DNA from: Stenogyne calaminthoides | Taxonomy: Eukaryota; Streptophyta; Magnoliopsida; Lamiales; Lamiaceae | Assembly (NCBI GenBank): GCA_037126765.1 | Contig: JBBCBC010000012.1 | Span: forward strand, 14,136,001-14,200,000 | DNA length: 64,000 nucleotides | Direction: 5' to 3' | Shown: piece by piece, positions 11,016 through 23,700 of the stretch | How positions within the stretch are numbered: position 1 is the stretch's first letter | Layout of the letters: each line of letters opens with the position of its first letter | Translations under genes and position numbers: made by a program | Notes under the pieces: generated by a model | Told to the model about the DNA's origin: nothing | Database searches by the model: none | Seen by the model: the letters and a program-made list of their open reading frames with translations, nothing else

Positions 11016-13133
11016 TGTTGGGAGATGAATTTAATAAAGAAGATTTTGATTAGATCCCAAAATCCCTGAGTATGACATGTTCAGGATAATCTTGATAGAT
11101 GAGTCAGGATTTAGTTTTAGAGTGTTCAGGATGTTATCTGCACAATGTATAGTCGGGCAGAGATATAGATCGAGATAGATTCAAGATTCAAGACTCAAGA
11201 AGTTTCTAGAGAAATGATTTTGAAGATGAAATCGAGAAAAAAGTTTCAAAGATGAGATCGAGAAAAAACAAGAGCCTGAAGTTTCAAAATGAGATCGAGA
11301 AACCAAGTTTCAATATGAAACCGAGAAATCAAGAAACTCAAAGGTGAAATCGAAAATCAAGACTCAGAATAGCAGAAATTTTAGAAATCAAGACTCAAGT
11401 GTGAAATTGAGAAACCAAGACTAAATTAACCAAGATGAAGTCTCAAGATATCATTCAATCAAAGATGTCTCAAGACTCGTAAGACATCAAGACTCGGAAT
11501 ACTCAGAAGACTCTGAAGACTTAGAAGACTCTGAAGACACAGAAGATTGAAGATCAAGATAAGGAAAAAATCAAGATCAAGACAAAGGATATCAAGACAC
11601 AAGAAGTTATCAAGACTCAAGAAATCTCAAAGGAATACTCAGTATAACCTAAATGTTCCGAGGTACTGAAAAATACCTATCTGAAGGATACAATACTGAG
11701 AAAAACGCGATTGCTCAAGAAAATAGATATTGCCTAAGACATTCACATGCAGACAAAAGGAACTAAAACTAAGTGTTGTTAAGGTTATATCACTCAGAGA
11801 TATTGACCAAAAAGAGCCGTTATGTTTGTCTATATTAACTGAAGACAAGAGCCAATCGAGGAAGACAAAGATCAGATTTTTTATGGTGCCAAGAAGGGGA
11901 AAGGCGACTCAAAAAGCAAAACAGTCATTGTCATGTCAAGAATACTATGTTCCAGACTGCAAAAAGTGGTGAGTGGCTGCATGAAAAGCATATTGCCTAA
12001 AATATGCTAGGGAGTTTCAAACCCTAAATATAGTCATTCATCACACACCATAAGAGGAAACTCATGAAGCTATCTCTTCCAACGGATAGTTTTTCAAGAG
12101 TGACCTTGGTGTTTGCCTATAAATACTTGTGACCCTCTACATTGAAGGTTACGGGAAATTTGTAAGCAACTCAAGAGCTCAAACTTATTATTGCAAGTTG
12201 AAGCACTCAAAAACCCAAGAATTTCCCAAGTGCTTTATATTGAAGAGAGCTCATTCACTAAGCCTAGTTTTGATAAGATATATCCAAAGCTTAGTAGAGA
12301 TATCCTAGCCTTTGCATTGTTCTTAATTGTAAAGGATATCTCATCCTAGTTGGAAACCAACCAAGAAACCCCAAACCCTTTGTAAGGTAGTTTGAGTGTG
12401 ATTGTTGGTGAGTTGGAGTTGTAAAGAGTTAGTAAACTACAGAGGTTGTCAGAAAGCTCTAGAGAAGAAGTGAGTAAACTATCTTGGATAGTCAGAAAGC
12501 TTGTGTGTGTTTTGAGTAAGTAAACTACAGAGGTAGTCAGAAAGCTCAAAATAGAAAGGTTAGTAAACTACATTGAGGTAGTCAGAAAACTTTAGGAAGT
12601 GGTTAAGGAATTTCTCTGAGGATCAGAGAGAGTGGACGTAGGAGCTTGAGTCTCTGAACCACTATAACTTGCTGTGTTATTTGCTTTCTGTATTGCTTTG
12701 GTTATCTGTTGCATATCTTTAACTGAAAGCATATTTTCACTGATACTCAGTTGGAATCAATCCACTAAAGTTGCATCTAACTGAATCACAACCTTAATCA
12801 TTATTCCATTAAAAGGAAGGTTTTTAGCAAAGCATAAAACGAGTATAAACTTAGGGACAACCATTCCGCACATCGGAGTTGCTATCCAAGCAAGCTCAGG
12901 ATCTCTGGCTCAAGCTCACCGATTATATCGAGGCTAACTCTTTGAGGTAAAAAAAACTCGGGATCACCGCCTCGTGTAGACTTTGTTTCAGGGCGATCTC
13001 AGTCTTCTCGGGGCAACTCATCGGGACAACAACCCCATCCCATCCGACCTCGATGAAGAAAAGGTTTTAAAAATTACTGGACACGTGTATTCCCCCCCCA
13101 TACACGTGTAAGACTCGTTTGTACCGACCAACA
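11016..13133 (+). repeat. Element A 3' LTR
   Basis: Same ends as the 5' LTR (TGTTGGGAGATG ... CCAACA) and collinear with it. The CTGAAGAC-type repeat is longer here (about 11175-11630). The last 200 bp differ from the 5' LTR mainly by CTGA/TCAG versus CGA/TCG changes. Confidence 0.9.
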
Positions 13134-13558
13134 AAATGTAAATTGTCGAAATCTCAAAATTCTACATCAAACTCAACGGCAGTAGTTGGTAAATGTTGAA
13201 ATTCTGTTGTTGAAGAAGAAAAAAGGCTTCGAACAGTGGAGGTAGTAGTGGTCAGAATCTTTTCAGCCCAATTAATATTGATTTTTTTTAAAGTATGAAA
13301 GATTGAATATGTGTTATTAGTTGTTAATTTGCCTTTATGTTAGCTAATGAGTAGTGAAATTTGTACTTGGGCGTGATGTGTTTAAAGGGCAAGTGATTTG
13401 TTGAGTGAGTGTTAGATAACAAGGGTTCTTGTTCTTCAAAGGGTGAGTGTGGGATTTTGGTTTATTAATTTTGAAACAAATTTTGATTTATTAAAGATCT
13501 GAAAATTAAAAGTGTTAGTTTTGTTTTGTAATCCTAAAGAAAAAAATGTTTATAAAAG
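13134..13558. other. MULE interior, right part
   Basis: AT-rich sequence between element A and the solo LTR. It starts with the AAATG duplication of A and ends with the AAAAG duplication of the solo LTR. No coding signal. Confidence 0.5.
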
Positions 13559-14430
13559 TGTTGATACCAAAAATTTAAGGATCATAGGATATTAAATGTG
13601 GCCAATGATTTGGTAATCAATCAAGTATTAAGTGTGAATTGGTGGGAATTAATGAAGAACAAAGGGAATGTTCTTCATTAAGTTTTAATGATTGTTTTTG
13701 AAAGCAAGAATTAAATGCAAAAAGATTTGGGCTAAGTGGCCTCTTTTGTGGCTAATAAAGACTTTGTATTCAATGCAAAAGATTTCCGAACCCCTTAATG
13801 AGGCCTAACTATTCATATTTATACCCCCAATATGGAGGGTATAGCTATCTAGCCTATGAGGTCTCGTCCTGCGAGCTCGTCAGAGCCATTAAATGTTATT
13901 AAGCTAAATTGAAACCTAAAACCTACTTTATTAGGCTCTAATCATGTTTTCCTTTGGTCCGATCTCACTCTGAGCTGCGGCTGGACGCGCTGACCGAGTT
14001 CACTTCCTAAGACTTTCCTTTTTGATACCTCCTGCTAATACAACTCGTCATCTGTTCATAGGACAGTTTCCTCAATTGGCAAGATCTTCTGATCTCCATC
14101 GTTGGAGTGTTCCATTGGTGATAATTCGCTCTCGGAATATGTGTTGCCGCCAATCCATATGTATTGACCTTATTTACTTCGTACTTTGTGGGATCGGATC
14201 TCGGGACTTTACAAGTTCAGGTAAAACTATGACTTCGCTGTCGAGCTCCGACGTCTTGATGATCACCTTGGGAAGCTCGCCCAGGGACTTACAGTCCGCG
14301 GACCAACTCGGCTTATTCTAAATCGGCGAGCTCGACTTGTTTTTCCTTTCTCATTTAATTATATGAAGGAATGAGCTCGCTTTAGTATCGCGGGCTAGCG
14401 TCCTTGAACGCGATTATTTCCAACACAACA
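13559..14430. repeat. Solo LTR inside the MULE
   Basis: 872 bp starting TGTTGATACC and ending CACAACA, with a perfect 5-bp duplication AAAAG (13554-13558 and 14431-14435). No internal region or second LTR is present, so it is the product of LTR-LTR recombination. It is GC-richer than its surroundings with many GAGCTCG motifs and unrelated to the other LTRs here. Superfamily not determined. Confidence 0.75.
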
Positions 14431-14520
14431 AAAAGCATATTGCAATGCGGAAGGTGTTACTTTAGAAAAGTTGAAAGAGTTATAGTTGATGTGGAATTTA
14501 AAAAATATATATATTTTTAT

Positions 14521-14712
14521 TATGTGGCATTGGATGTGTCGCTCAGACACAAGTTCCGGCGAGCCATGTCACTTCTTTCTGTTGGGTTTTAAAAAATAGG
14601 TATCAAATTGAAACACAATAAAATTAAGGTTGGGATTTTTTGCAAAAATATTAAAAGTAGTGATTAAATTGATACTGAGTGTAAAGGTCACATATTTTTT
14701 TAGAATTAACCC
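14521..14712 (-). repeat. MULE right terminal inverted repeat
   Basis: Reverse complement of 1633-1820 and followed by the 9-bp duplication TTAAAATAA. Confidence 0.85.
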
Positions 14713-15099
14713 TTAAAATAACACCTGCCCTAATTTATATGATTAATTAGGGGTGAGCAATGGTTGATTCGGTCCCCGAACCAAACTAAATTTTAAAAAC
14801 CGATAATCAAAATGTTTAAAAAATATAAAACTGAACTGAAATCGAATTGTAGTGGAACCAAACACAAACCAAACCAAAAAATTTTGGTTTTGTTTTGAAC
14901 CGAAAAAACCAAAACTCATAATTCACAAGATGCTAACAAAATGTTGTTGGGGTTATACTGTAAAGTATGATTTTTATTTTATATATAACCAAACTGAATT
15001 TCCATCTTATTTACTGAAAATAAATTATTTATCACTGTTGCTTTAAATATGAATGAATGTTATATATATTTACTGCATACCTGTTCATTAAATAGTACA

Positions 15100-16167
15100 T
15101 GTTACATTGTAGTTAATGTGGTGATACCAGATCACAGAAGATCACATTAACAATTCCTTGTAACTAAGTACAAATTCACAATCTAAAAGGAAATGAACAA
15201 TCCATCATGAAAGGTTGAAGTGTAAGGCTCAGATTGACTTGTCTTGACCAAGAGATTACACTAGTGCATTATGATGCGCTGAATAGGACCTAAAGCGCGA
15301 ATAAATTCTTCAGTGCTGAATATAGAATAATTAGATCTCATTGGTTCGTTATTTCTTAATCTCTGTCCCTTAAATAGGACCGTGTGTAATTAATAATTAT
15401 TGCTTTGATTCATGTTGGGTAGAGAATTAATGTGATTCAATACTTTGTGCTTTGGGAAATATTATTATTTATATGACGATTGCTAAGATTTAATACAGAG
15501 AATCGTGTGCAAGTCTTGTTTGATTTCCCCCCTTGGTGGGCTCAGAAGTTTTATCATACTAAATCTTGCAAGTGAAATTTATTTCTGGTATGGATAATAA
15601 TGTTGAGATGTTCTTACTCCAAGGAAAAATATATTAATTAATATAAAGCTTTTCAGTGGCTTAAATTAATTAATGGACTAGATAATCTTAAACACGGGAA
15701 ATAATAACCGGGAGCCATATTACAGTAATATAGGTTAAGATGGATAGTGCAATATTAATTATGTAGAGGGATTAATTAATATTTATGGGCTTGAATAATA
15801 TTGTGACTCAATATTGACGGGCGACGCGTAGGGATCGGGTGACGGGCGGCGTGCACGCTGGGGCGTGCGTGCGGATGCCCAGGGCAATGCGCGGAGGCAG
15901 GCGCTGGGTGAGGTACGGGGGCACGTACGGGCGCAGCGCGTAGGCCAATTCTACCGAAAAGTGCCGAGCACGCACAAGCGACGTGCACTGGGCGCTGGGT
16001 ATGCACGCACGGGCACTAACCGATACGGCCAGGCCGAATGCGAGGTGTGCATCCTGGCCCATGAGTTGATCGGTGCACGAGATATGAAGTTTTTATTCGA
16101 GACAATCTAGTGGGAGGAATTATAGAAGGATGATTCTCAAATTCAAGACAAAATTTAAACGGTGACA
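15100..16167 (+). repeat. Probable 5' LTR of copia element F
   Basis: Bounded tentatively by TGTTACATTG and GGTGACA, followed by ATTGG, which could be the start of a TTGGTATCAGAGC primer site cut by element B. The leader and gag of F resume at 49364. No second LTR is present, so the left edge is uncertain. A CpG-rich block lies at 15818-16080. Confidence 0.4.
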
Positions 16168-16177
16168 ATTGGATATA

Positions 16178-16190
16178 ATTTCCCCCTTTT
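16178..16190 (-). other. Element B polypurine tract at the element edge
   Basis: Reads AAAAAGGGGGAAAT on the minus strand, the same as in A and E. In A and E the LTR follows at once; here AT-rich foreign sequence follows, so B ends exactly at the tract-LTR boundary. Confidence 0.8.
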
Positions 16191-16459
16191 TGATGATGCC
16201 AAAACCATCTTGCTACATTTGAGAAAACCTAACCTATACTCAGGTTTCAGTTTATCTATTACAATCCAAAATGGTAATTCTCCCAACAATTCCAAACACA
16301 CTGGCATATCAAATAATTAAAGACATGTAAGAAGATAATGAGATATTATCTTTGAGCATAAAAGATAAACTTTTCATTGATCAGTTGGTAGTCATTACAG
16401 CTTACAATGAAACTTTAAAAAAAAAAAAAAAAAAGACATAAGCATAGAATAAAAAGTGT
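16191..16459 (-). other. 3' untranslated region of element B
   Basis: Non-coding, matches the 3' untranslated regions of A and E. It contains a long A-tract (16416-16434). Confidence 0.6.
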
Positions 16460-19400
16460 TCAATCTTCTTCCACCTCATCATCAAGGACTTCAAGATTGA
16501 ACATCCTATAATATCTTTTCTTCAATTCATCCCTCTTCTTGATTATTTCAGGATTGCTTCCTGTCAGTCCCAACTGAACAGCATACTCAGCAACTTCTTT
16601 AGCAATAGCAGCTTCATTGATAACCCATGTAATAAATCTAGGTGTTGCGTACTTGTACTGACCAGGTGCCTTCAGGGATACATTTTGCTCATCAGCAAGG
16701 TTTATCCACTTCTGTAGATATTCAGGGTAGAACGTCAGTAGATATTCTAGGCAGGCTTCATTCCTGTCAAGGCATCCTCCTCTCCATTCCTGTAGAACAT
16801 CATGACTGAACCAGAAGGTTCCCTTAACCTCTTCCCAAGCATCATTGATCTGGAGTGGCATCCATTTATCAATGTGCGGCCATTTCTGTATTCTGGTTTG
16901 TTCCCTGGTTTTATTCCATCTCTTCCCCATGAAGTTCCTGAGTCTTCCTCTCCTGCTCTGTTCCTCTTCCCTCTTCTTCCTGGTAAGTTCTACCCCTGAT
17001 ACAGACATTGCTTGCTTCTTTTCTTTCTCAGCACGCAGGGCAATGAGCTTATTGTGCCAATCAAAGTCCTTGACTTGAGCACTTGTATCATAAGTACCAA
17101 ATCCTTCTTGGAGCAATCTTTCTGACTCAGTTTCAGTCTCTTTTTGAGCTTCAAGTTCTTCAGGATCAGAGAAATCCAAGATCAGCTTTCTCTGAGTAGG
17201 TTTTGTAGAGACTTTCTTCCTTTTCCTCTCAGCTTCAACAAATGCTACTGATTTCCTCTTCTCAGCTCTCTTAGGATCAGCTGTCTCCACCACAGCATGA
17301 GCAGCAGTTGTCAGGCTAGTTTCAGTCTTTCTCTTCTCTGATCTCCTCAAGATCATTGCCTCCTGAGCTGTTTCTCTGTCTGTTTGAAAGAATTCAGTAT
17401 CTTCAGGCTCTACTGACTTCAGTTTCATTTTCTTCAATTTCTTTCAGAGACTTCAGAACATGTTGAGCTTTGAGTTTCTGCTGAGCTTTTCTCTCAAGGG
17501 TTTTCTTCAAATGCTCATCTAACTTACCCTTTGTGGAGTGAGCAGTCCTTTCCCCCTTTTTGGCATCATAGATTGGAAGGATCTGGGAAAGTGTAGCATC
17601 CATGTGAAACTGTTCTTTGTTTATGGCTCTTATCTCTCCAGCCAAAACATCCAACTCATCATCCATTCTCCTCAGGACATTCTTTCCAGCAGAAACTTCG
17701 TCAGAAAGTGGTCAAAACTGTTGGGTAAGAACTCCATTCATTAGTTATGTCATCTTGGTTATGAGTAACGAGCTCATGTCCTCAACAACTGACTTAATCA
17801 TCTCCTCATTTTTCTCAGCTAACTTCTTCTCCAGATAAGCAGTCCTCTCATTGTATTTAGCCTTTAGCTCTTCAGATATGTTTTTGGACAGATCTCCCAT
17901 CTGAGTGTCCAAAGCAGAAATCTTACCAATCACTTCCCCTGAACTGCTTGGATTTCAGTAGATGTGCTCAGCTTAGCCATGTGTTGAACTTGATCATGCA
18001 AAGCAGCATCCATCTTTTTGAATTGATCAGCCATTATCACTTCCATCTGAGTGAGCTTGACTGTTATTGGCTCAACCTTCTTTAGTTCATCCAATACTGG
18101 AGCCAGATCAATCATCTGAGCTTGAGATGTATGGCTTGATTGAACCTCAGTCTGCATACCAAAATCAACAAACTTAATGATAGGTTCTTCAGTAATTTTG
18201 GCATAATGAATAGTAGTGCCAAAAGGTACCTGAAGGGGTCTATCTTCAGTCTGAGGATTTTCAGTGATAGCAGCTAGCATGACCTTCTCAGCCTGAGTGT
18301 CCTTCTTTTCAGGTTCAGGTCCTTTCTCAACTTGAGTTTCCTTTTCAGGTTCAGGACCTTTCTCAGCATCTCCATCCTTGTCCTTTTCAGATTCATCCTT
18401 CCCACTGTCTTCTCCTGGGCCACTTGGTTTCCTCTCAGCCATTTTCTTTTTTACCGGGTCATCAAAGTCTGAGACCTTCATCCTGAGTTTAGTCTACCTG
18501 AATCCTGAGAATTCAGTAAGAGTTGCAGTTTCTTCAGACCACCAATCTTCTCCTCTGAATACAGCAATATTAAGCATCTCAGGTAGGGTCTGATTCAGGA
18601 TATAAACAGTTTTCCTTAGTCTGATGAATAGATCCTGAAGGTCAGGGAACTCGGAGAGTTCAGGATATCTATCCAGGACAAAACGTTCTCCTTTGCTTCT
18701 CCACTCAGCTTCCTCAGCCTCACCTTTCTGTAGTGGTGGAGGAATAGGTTTCTCAGTAGGTTGGACAATTTGTAGGGCAGATGGATCAAGGAATGGTTCA
18801 GAGAGTAAGGCATCAAGGTTTAGAATATCCTGGGATTCATTTGGCTCTGAAGGGTGTGGGGTTGGGATCTAAATTTGGCTATCTTTACCAGGTTGTTGGG
18901 AACCTGTAAAGATTTCTTGAGATATCTTGTCCTGGGCAATGGAAGTTTCCATCACTTCTGAAAATACTTCTTCTTCAGGAACCTCTTTCTCCCCAATGTT
19001 CTTCACCACCTGAGCCAACACCTGGAGTGGTGATTTTAGGTTTTGCTGAGTGTCAGTTTGACTTTCCTCAGTTGTACTGGCCTTCTTTTCAACAATTGTT
19101 TGAAGCCTTTACCTTTTCTGAGCGGCTAAGGATTTTGTTTTCATCTTCTCTCCAGCCTCCCTCTTGATTTTCAGTAGGGCCTTCCCCCTAGCTTGCTTAT
19201 CCTCCTCCATACTGGACTCAGTGCCTTGCTGAACCGATTTCCTTGTTTCTCTTACAGGGTCAATCACTGGAACCTCTTCCTCAGCTTCTTCATTAGCAGT
19301 CTCTTCTTGAGACTCAGCTGGTTTTTCCTTCTTCCCTTTCATCCCTTTCTTTATTGATTTGAACATGATTTTGGATGTAGGAAAAGCTTTTGAATATGCA

Positions 19401-20128
19401 AAGATATCCTCCTCTTCTCTGCATGTTTTCAAGATGAAAGCAATCTTGGTGGCGTGTAAGATCCTTTTCTTGATCACAATACTGCCATCCTTTTCCTTCT
19501 CTATATGATCAGTTTGACCACTAATTATCTTTATTAGATATTGCAGCCAATTGAATGCTCTGGAAGGAGAGTCTTCAATAGCAGTCATCAATCTTAGCTT
19601 AGGCCTACTAATCTGTTCAAGACTTCCTGTCCCACTCATGAGACATCTGCTCACAATATCAAGAAGTACCCTATACTTTGGCTTCAAATATTTCTTATTT
19701 AATGTAGCCTCAAGTTTAACAGAGCCGTCCATAATCCTATCCAAATATTCTTGCTCCCTACCTATCATGTATACTGTAGGGTCCTCCCCTCTATCATTCA
19801 ATTCATAGACTGCATTCAAGTTCTTAGGAATGATATAGAGCTCATTAACAAAATCCACATACTTCGTACCATGTTCCAAGTGAGAGACGGTAACCCTAGA
19901 ATCTATGCAATTATCATCATCAAGTTGCATATTGGCTACGAATTTGATTACCTCTCTTGCGTATTCTGCCTCTGGGCGATTCCCGACTAGGCAGGTGAGT
20001 TTTGCCAACCGGATCATGTGCAGCGCCTCTTCTTCGTGTGCTGCATTAGTTGTACCATCTAGAGAAACAACATTCTCGTATCATGGTTTGTTGGAGATAG
20101 CAAGTTTATCGAAGATTGTGAGAGTCAT
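16460..20128 (-). pseudogene. Element B third ORF (env-position ORF)
   Basis: Roughly 1200 codons between RNase H and the polypurine tract, sense to the element, starting MTLTIFDKLAISNKP. A stop follows early. The longest parts are 20017-19109 (N-terminal block with LKPKYRVLLDIVSRC, RLMTAIEDSPSRAFNWLQY), 18481-17930 (acidic, EPEKE repeats then a helix-rich stretch), 17933-17403 (coiled-coil-like) and 17437-16460 (basic segment with KRKSVAFVEAERKRKK, then DAWEEVKGTFWF, LLTFYPEYLQKW, RYYRMFNLEV). It parallels the A copy throughout. The basic stretch could be a nuclear-localisation signal. No transmembrane helix or signal peptide is seen, so an envelope role is not supported. Function unknown. 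Confidence 0.75.
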
Positions 20129-20751
20129 TTTTTAAGAGTTTCTATGAAGGATTTTGAGATATGAGATTTCTGGGAAATCGAAAGTTGTGAAGCAGAGTGT
20201 TTGTGAAGACGAAGGCTTTTGGAATAGTAGTTATAATGGAAGTTTGAAAGGGTTGTATATTTTGAATCGGTTTTGATCCAAGAATAATCGTGCAAATTTG
20301 AAGGAATCAACGGTTATGATCAATTTAGGCTAAAATGGGTAGTTGAAAGGACAACTAGAGAGTACTAGCCGCCAATTTTAATCCTTATTGGTGATTAATG
20401 AACAGTGCATTTAATTATTGTTCCTGCAGACCATTGACTTTCCTTGAGAATTTAAAACGTCCCGCCCAATTATTTCCTCAGATGTTTTATCATTTATTGC
20501 CAATGATTTCTGAGATTCAGTTAGACAATAAATGTGGTGCATAAGTCAATACTTCTTCAGACTAATTTTAACAGTCAGTCTTACTGAGTTTTGATTTTGA
20601 TAAAATGTCAGTATAAAATTGAGTACTAAACTTCAGGATTACTGAGTTTCCCAAGACTCAGTGTTCAGGTCTTTCAATTTTATCGTGAGTGTTTCAGTAG
20701 AATCCTGAAAAACTTCATGCATCTGAAAACCTTCAATTTTTCAGATTTGCC
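20129..20751 (-). other. Spacer between pol and third ORF of element B
   Basis: Non-coding sequence, related to 6240-6899 of A. It presumably contains the leader or an internal splice or promoter signal for the third ORF, but none can be identified by eye. Confidence 0.4.
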
Positions 20752-23700
20752 TTATTCACCTGGATCCAACATACCTAATTCAACTGATAGTTCCTGAAAT
20801 CTTAATTCAGGCAAAGGCTTAGTCAAGATATCAGCTCTTTGTTTATCAGTATGAATTTTCTCCATTCTGATATCCTTCTTTTCAACATGATCTCTGATGA
20901 AGTGATGTATGATATCAACATTCTTACATCTGGTGTGCAGTACTGGATTTTGTGTAATAGCAATTGCACTATTATTATCACAAAATATAGGAACTTCATT
21001 GGTTATAATCTTATAATCTCTCAATTGTTGTCTGAGCCAAAGAATCTGTGCACAACAGCTTCCTGCAACCATGTATTCAGCTTCAGTAGTACTGGTTGCT
21101 ACTGAGGTCTGTTTCTTTGAAAACCATGATATCAGTTTACTTCCAAGAAATTGACAAGTTCCTGTGGTAGACTTCCTGTCAATTCTACATCCTCCATAAT
21201 CAGCATCTGAATAACCATTTAATTCAAGGTTATCATAAGCTGGATACCATAATCCTCTATTCGCAGTGGCTTTCAGATATTTCAGAATCTTTTTAGCAAC
21301 CTCCATGTGACTAGCCTTAGAATTAGCTTGGTATCTTGCACATATCCCAACAGCAAATGTTATATCAGGCCTACTTGCTGTGAGATAGAGCATTGATCCA
21401 ATGATCCCTCCATAATCAGAATGATTTACTGATTTGCCTTCAGGATTAGGATCCATCTTGTAGTTAGTATTCATGGGAATTCTAACTGCATTGCAATTCT
21501 GTACACCATACTTTGCAATCAGATCTCTGGTGTATTTAGCTTGATTGATGAAGATTCCTTCCTTAGTTTGTTTCACCTAAAGTCCAAGAAAGAAATTCAT
21601 CTCCCCCATCATAGACATCTCAAACTTTCCTTTCATCAGGGTAGAAAACTTCTCACACAACTGATGATTTGGAGATCCAAATATGATGTCATCCACATAA
21701 ATCTGAACTAGTAAGATATCCTTCCCACCTTCTATCCTGAACAAAGTTCTATCAACAGTTCCTTTGATAAAACCATGGTCAGTAAGAAACTGAGAAAGGG
21801 TATCATACCATGCTCTGGGTGCTGGTTTGAGACCATACAAGGATTTACTGAGCCTGTAAACTTGGTCATTCTGACAAAATCCTGGAGGTTGTTCCACATA
21901 TACTTCTTCCTTAAGCACACCATTCAGGAATGCACTTTTCACATCCATTTGATAGACTGTGAATTTCATGTGGGCAGCATATGCAAGAAACATTCTGATG
22001 GCTTCTAGTCGTGCAACAGGTGCAAAGGTTTCATCATAATCCAAGCCTTCTTCTTGGGAATAACCTTGTGAAACTAGCCTTGCCTTGTTTCTCACATTGT
22101 TGTTGTTTTCATCTCTCTTATTCTTGAACACTCACTTAGTTCCAATCACATTGTGCCTCTTAGGTCTGTCCACTAGCTCCCAAACTTCATTTCTTGTGAA
22201 CTGATTCAACTCTTCTTGCATAGCAGTAATCCAGAAATAATCTTAAAGAGCTTCTTCAATCTCAGTAGGTTCTTTTTCAGATAGGAAGCAGCAGAACAAA
22301 GCACTTTCTCCATGGAACCTTCTTGTTTTAACTCCTTCTGATAGATCACCCACAATCTGACTTGTAGGATGGCTTTCCAACCATTTTCTCCTGGATGTTC
22401 CCCCTTCAGTAGTATCCTCAACATCAGAAATGTTAGGTTCAGGTAATTCATCAAATTCAGGGAACAACAGAAAATGAGAGAGTGAATCATTTTCCTCAGG
22501 GTAAATTCCATTCAGAACATTGTCAGGGACATTTGTTCCCCCTTGGTTGATAGATTCAGAGTTTGCCTCAGCTGTGACCACATCTTCATTGGTATTACAT
22601 ACCTGAGTCTGAACTGGTGTATGTTCAGATTGGTCAGCTTCAGTGTGTTGGCTTTCCTTCAGTGGAGAATTTCCATCCTGAGTCTCACCATCCTGAGTAT
22701 TTCCATCCTGAACTTCTTTGTCTGAGTCTGATTCACTCCATTCATAGAAAGTGATTGACTTCTTCTTTTCAGGTTCAGAGGATGCTTTATCATTCTTTTA
22801 CAGGCTAAGTCTGGTGATTTTCTTGGTCAGTTCTCCTGAGTCATGTTCCTATTTCTTCTGAACATAGATAGATTCATCAAAAACAACATGAGGTGTTTCT
22901 TCCACAACAAGAGTCCTACAGTTGTAAACTCTGAAGGCTTTACTGACTTCAGAATATCCTAAGAATATCCCTTCATCAGCTTTGCTATCAAAGGTTTTCA
23001 ACAGATCTTTACCATTATTGTGTATGAAACACTTACAACCAAACACACGAAAGAAAGAAACAATAGGCTTCCTTTCATTCCACAACTCATAAGGAGTTTT
23101 TCCTTGATTCTTGGTCAGCATGGATCTGTTCTGAGAGTAGCATGCAGTGTTGATAGCTTCAGCCCAAAATCTCTTAGGAATATCAGCTTCAACAATCATT
23201 GTTCTTGCAGCTTCTTTCAGAGTCCTATTTCTTCTTTCAACAACACCATTCTGTTGTGGGGTCCTTGCAGCTGATGTTTCATGAGCTATTCTATTTGCTA
23301 CACAATAATCAGATATAATATGGTTGATAAATTCAGTTCCTTTATCTGATCTAGATTTGACCACACTCAGATTCTTTTCAGTACTGAGTATTTTCAGTAG
23401 TTCAGGCAGTTTTGTCTGAGTCTCTTTCTTACTGAGTAAGAATATGACTCATGTGTATCTAGAGTAGTCATCAACTACCACAAGTGTATATTTCCTGCCA
23501 TTAGTGCTCACAGGTGTTACTGGACCAAAGAAATCCATATGTAACAGTTGTAATATTCTGTTAGTAGAAATATCTACTTTGCTTTTGAATGATGCTATGA
23601 TTTGTTTTTCTTTCTGACAGACATCACATACATGATCTTTACTTAACACTTCATTGGGTAACCCCCTCACAAGTGCTAATTTTGCAAGTTTGTTCAGGGT

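Larger units (their letters stand above)
2051..13133 (+). mobile_element. Element A: Sirevirus-like Ty1-copia retrotransposon, pol-deleted, with third ORF
   Basis: Complete structural unit of about 11.1 kb. It has a 5' LTR (2051-4006), primer-binding site, degenerate gag, a stub of pol, a third ORF, a polypurine tract and a 3' LTR (11016-13133), flanked by the 5-bp duplication AAATG (2046-2050 and 13134-13138). Compared with element B it has lost the Gag zinc knuckle, protease, integrase and nearly all of RT and RNase H, yet keeps most of the third ORF. Mobilisation must have used proteins of another element. The unequal LTR lengths (1956 and 2118 bp) come from expansion or contraction of a short repeat inside the LTR. 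Confidence 0.9.
1633..14712. mobile_element. Mutator-like element (MULE), non-autonomous, split by later insertions
   Basis: Long terminal inverted repeats (1633-1820 and 14521-14712) start GGGTTAATTCTAAAAAAATA and are flanked by a perfect 9-bp duplication TTAAAATAA (1624-1632 and 14713-14721). A 9-bp duplication with TIRs near 190 bp is the hallmark of Mutator-like elements. After subtracting element A and the solo LTR, the original element is about 1.1 kb, far too short for a MURA transposase, so it moved in trans. Both insertions carry their own target duplications and are therefore younger than the MULE. Confidence 0.85.

Noticed and set aside
15776..16110. Overlapping Arg/Ala/Pro-rich open frames on both strands
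   Set aside because: They come from the local CpG-rich composition; no domain, and they lie in a putative LTR.
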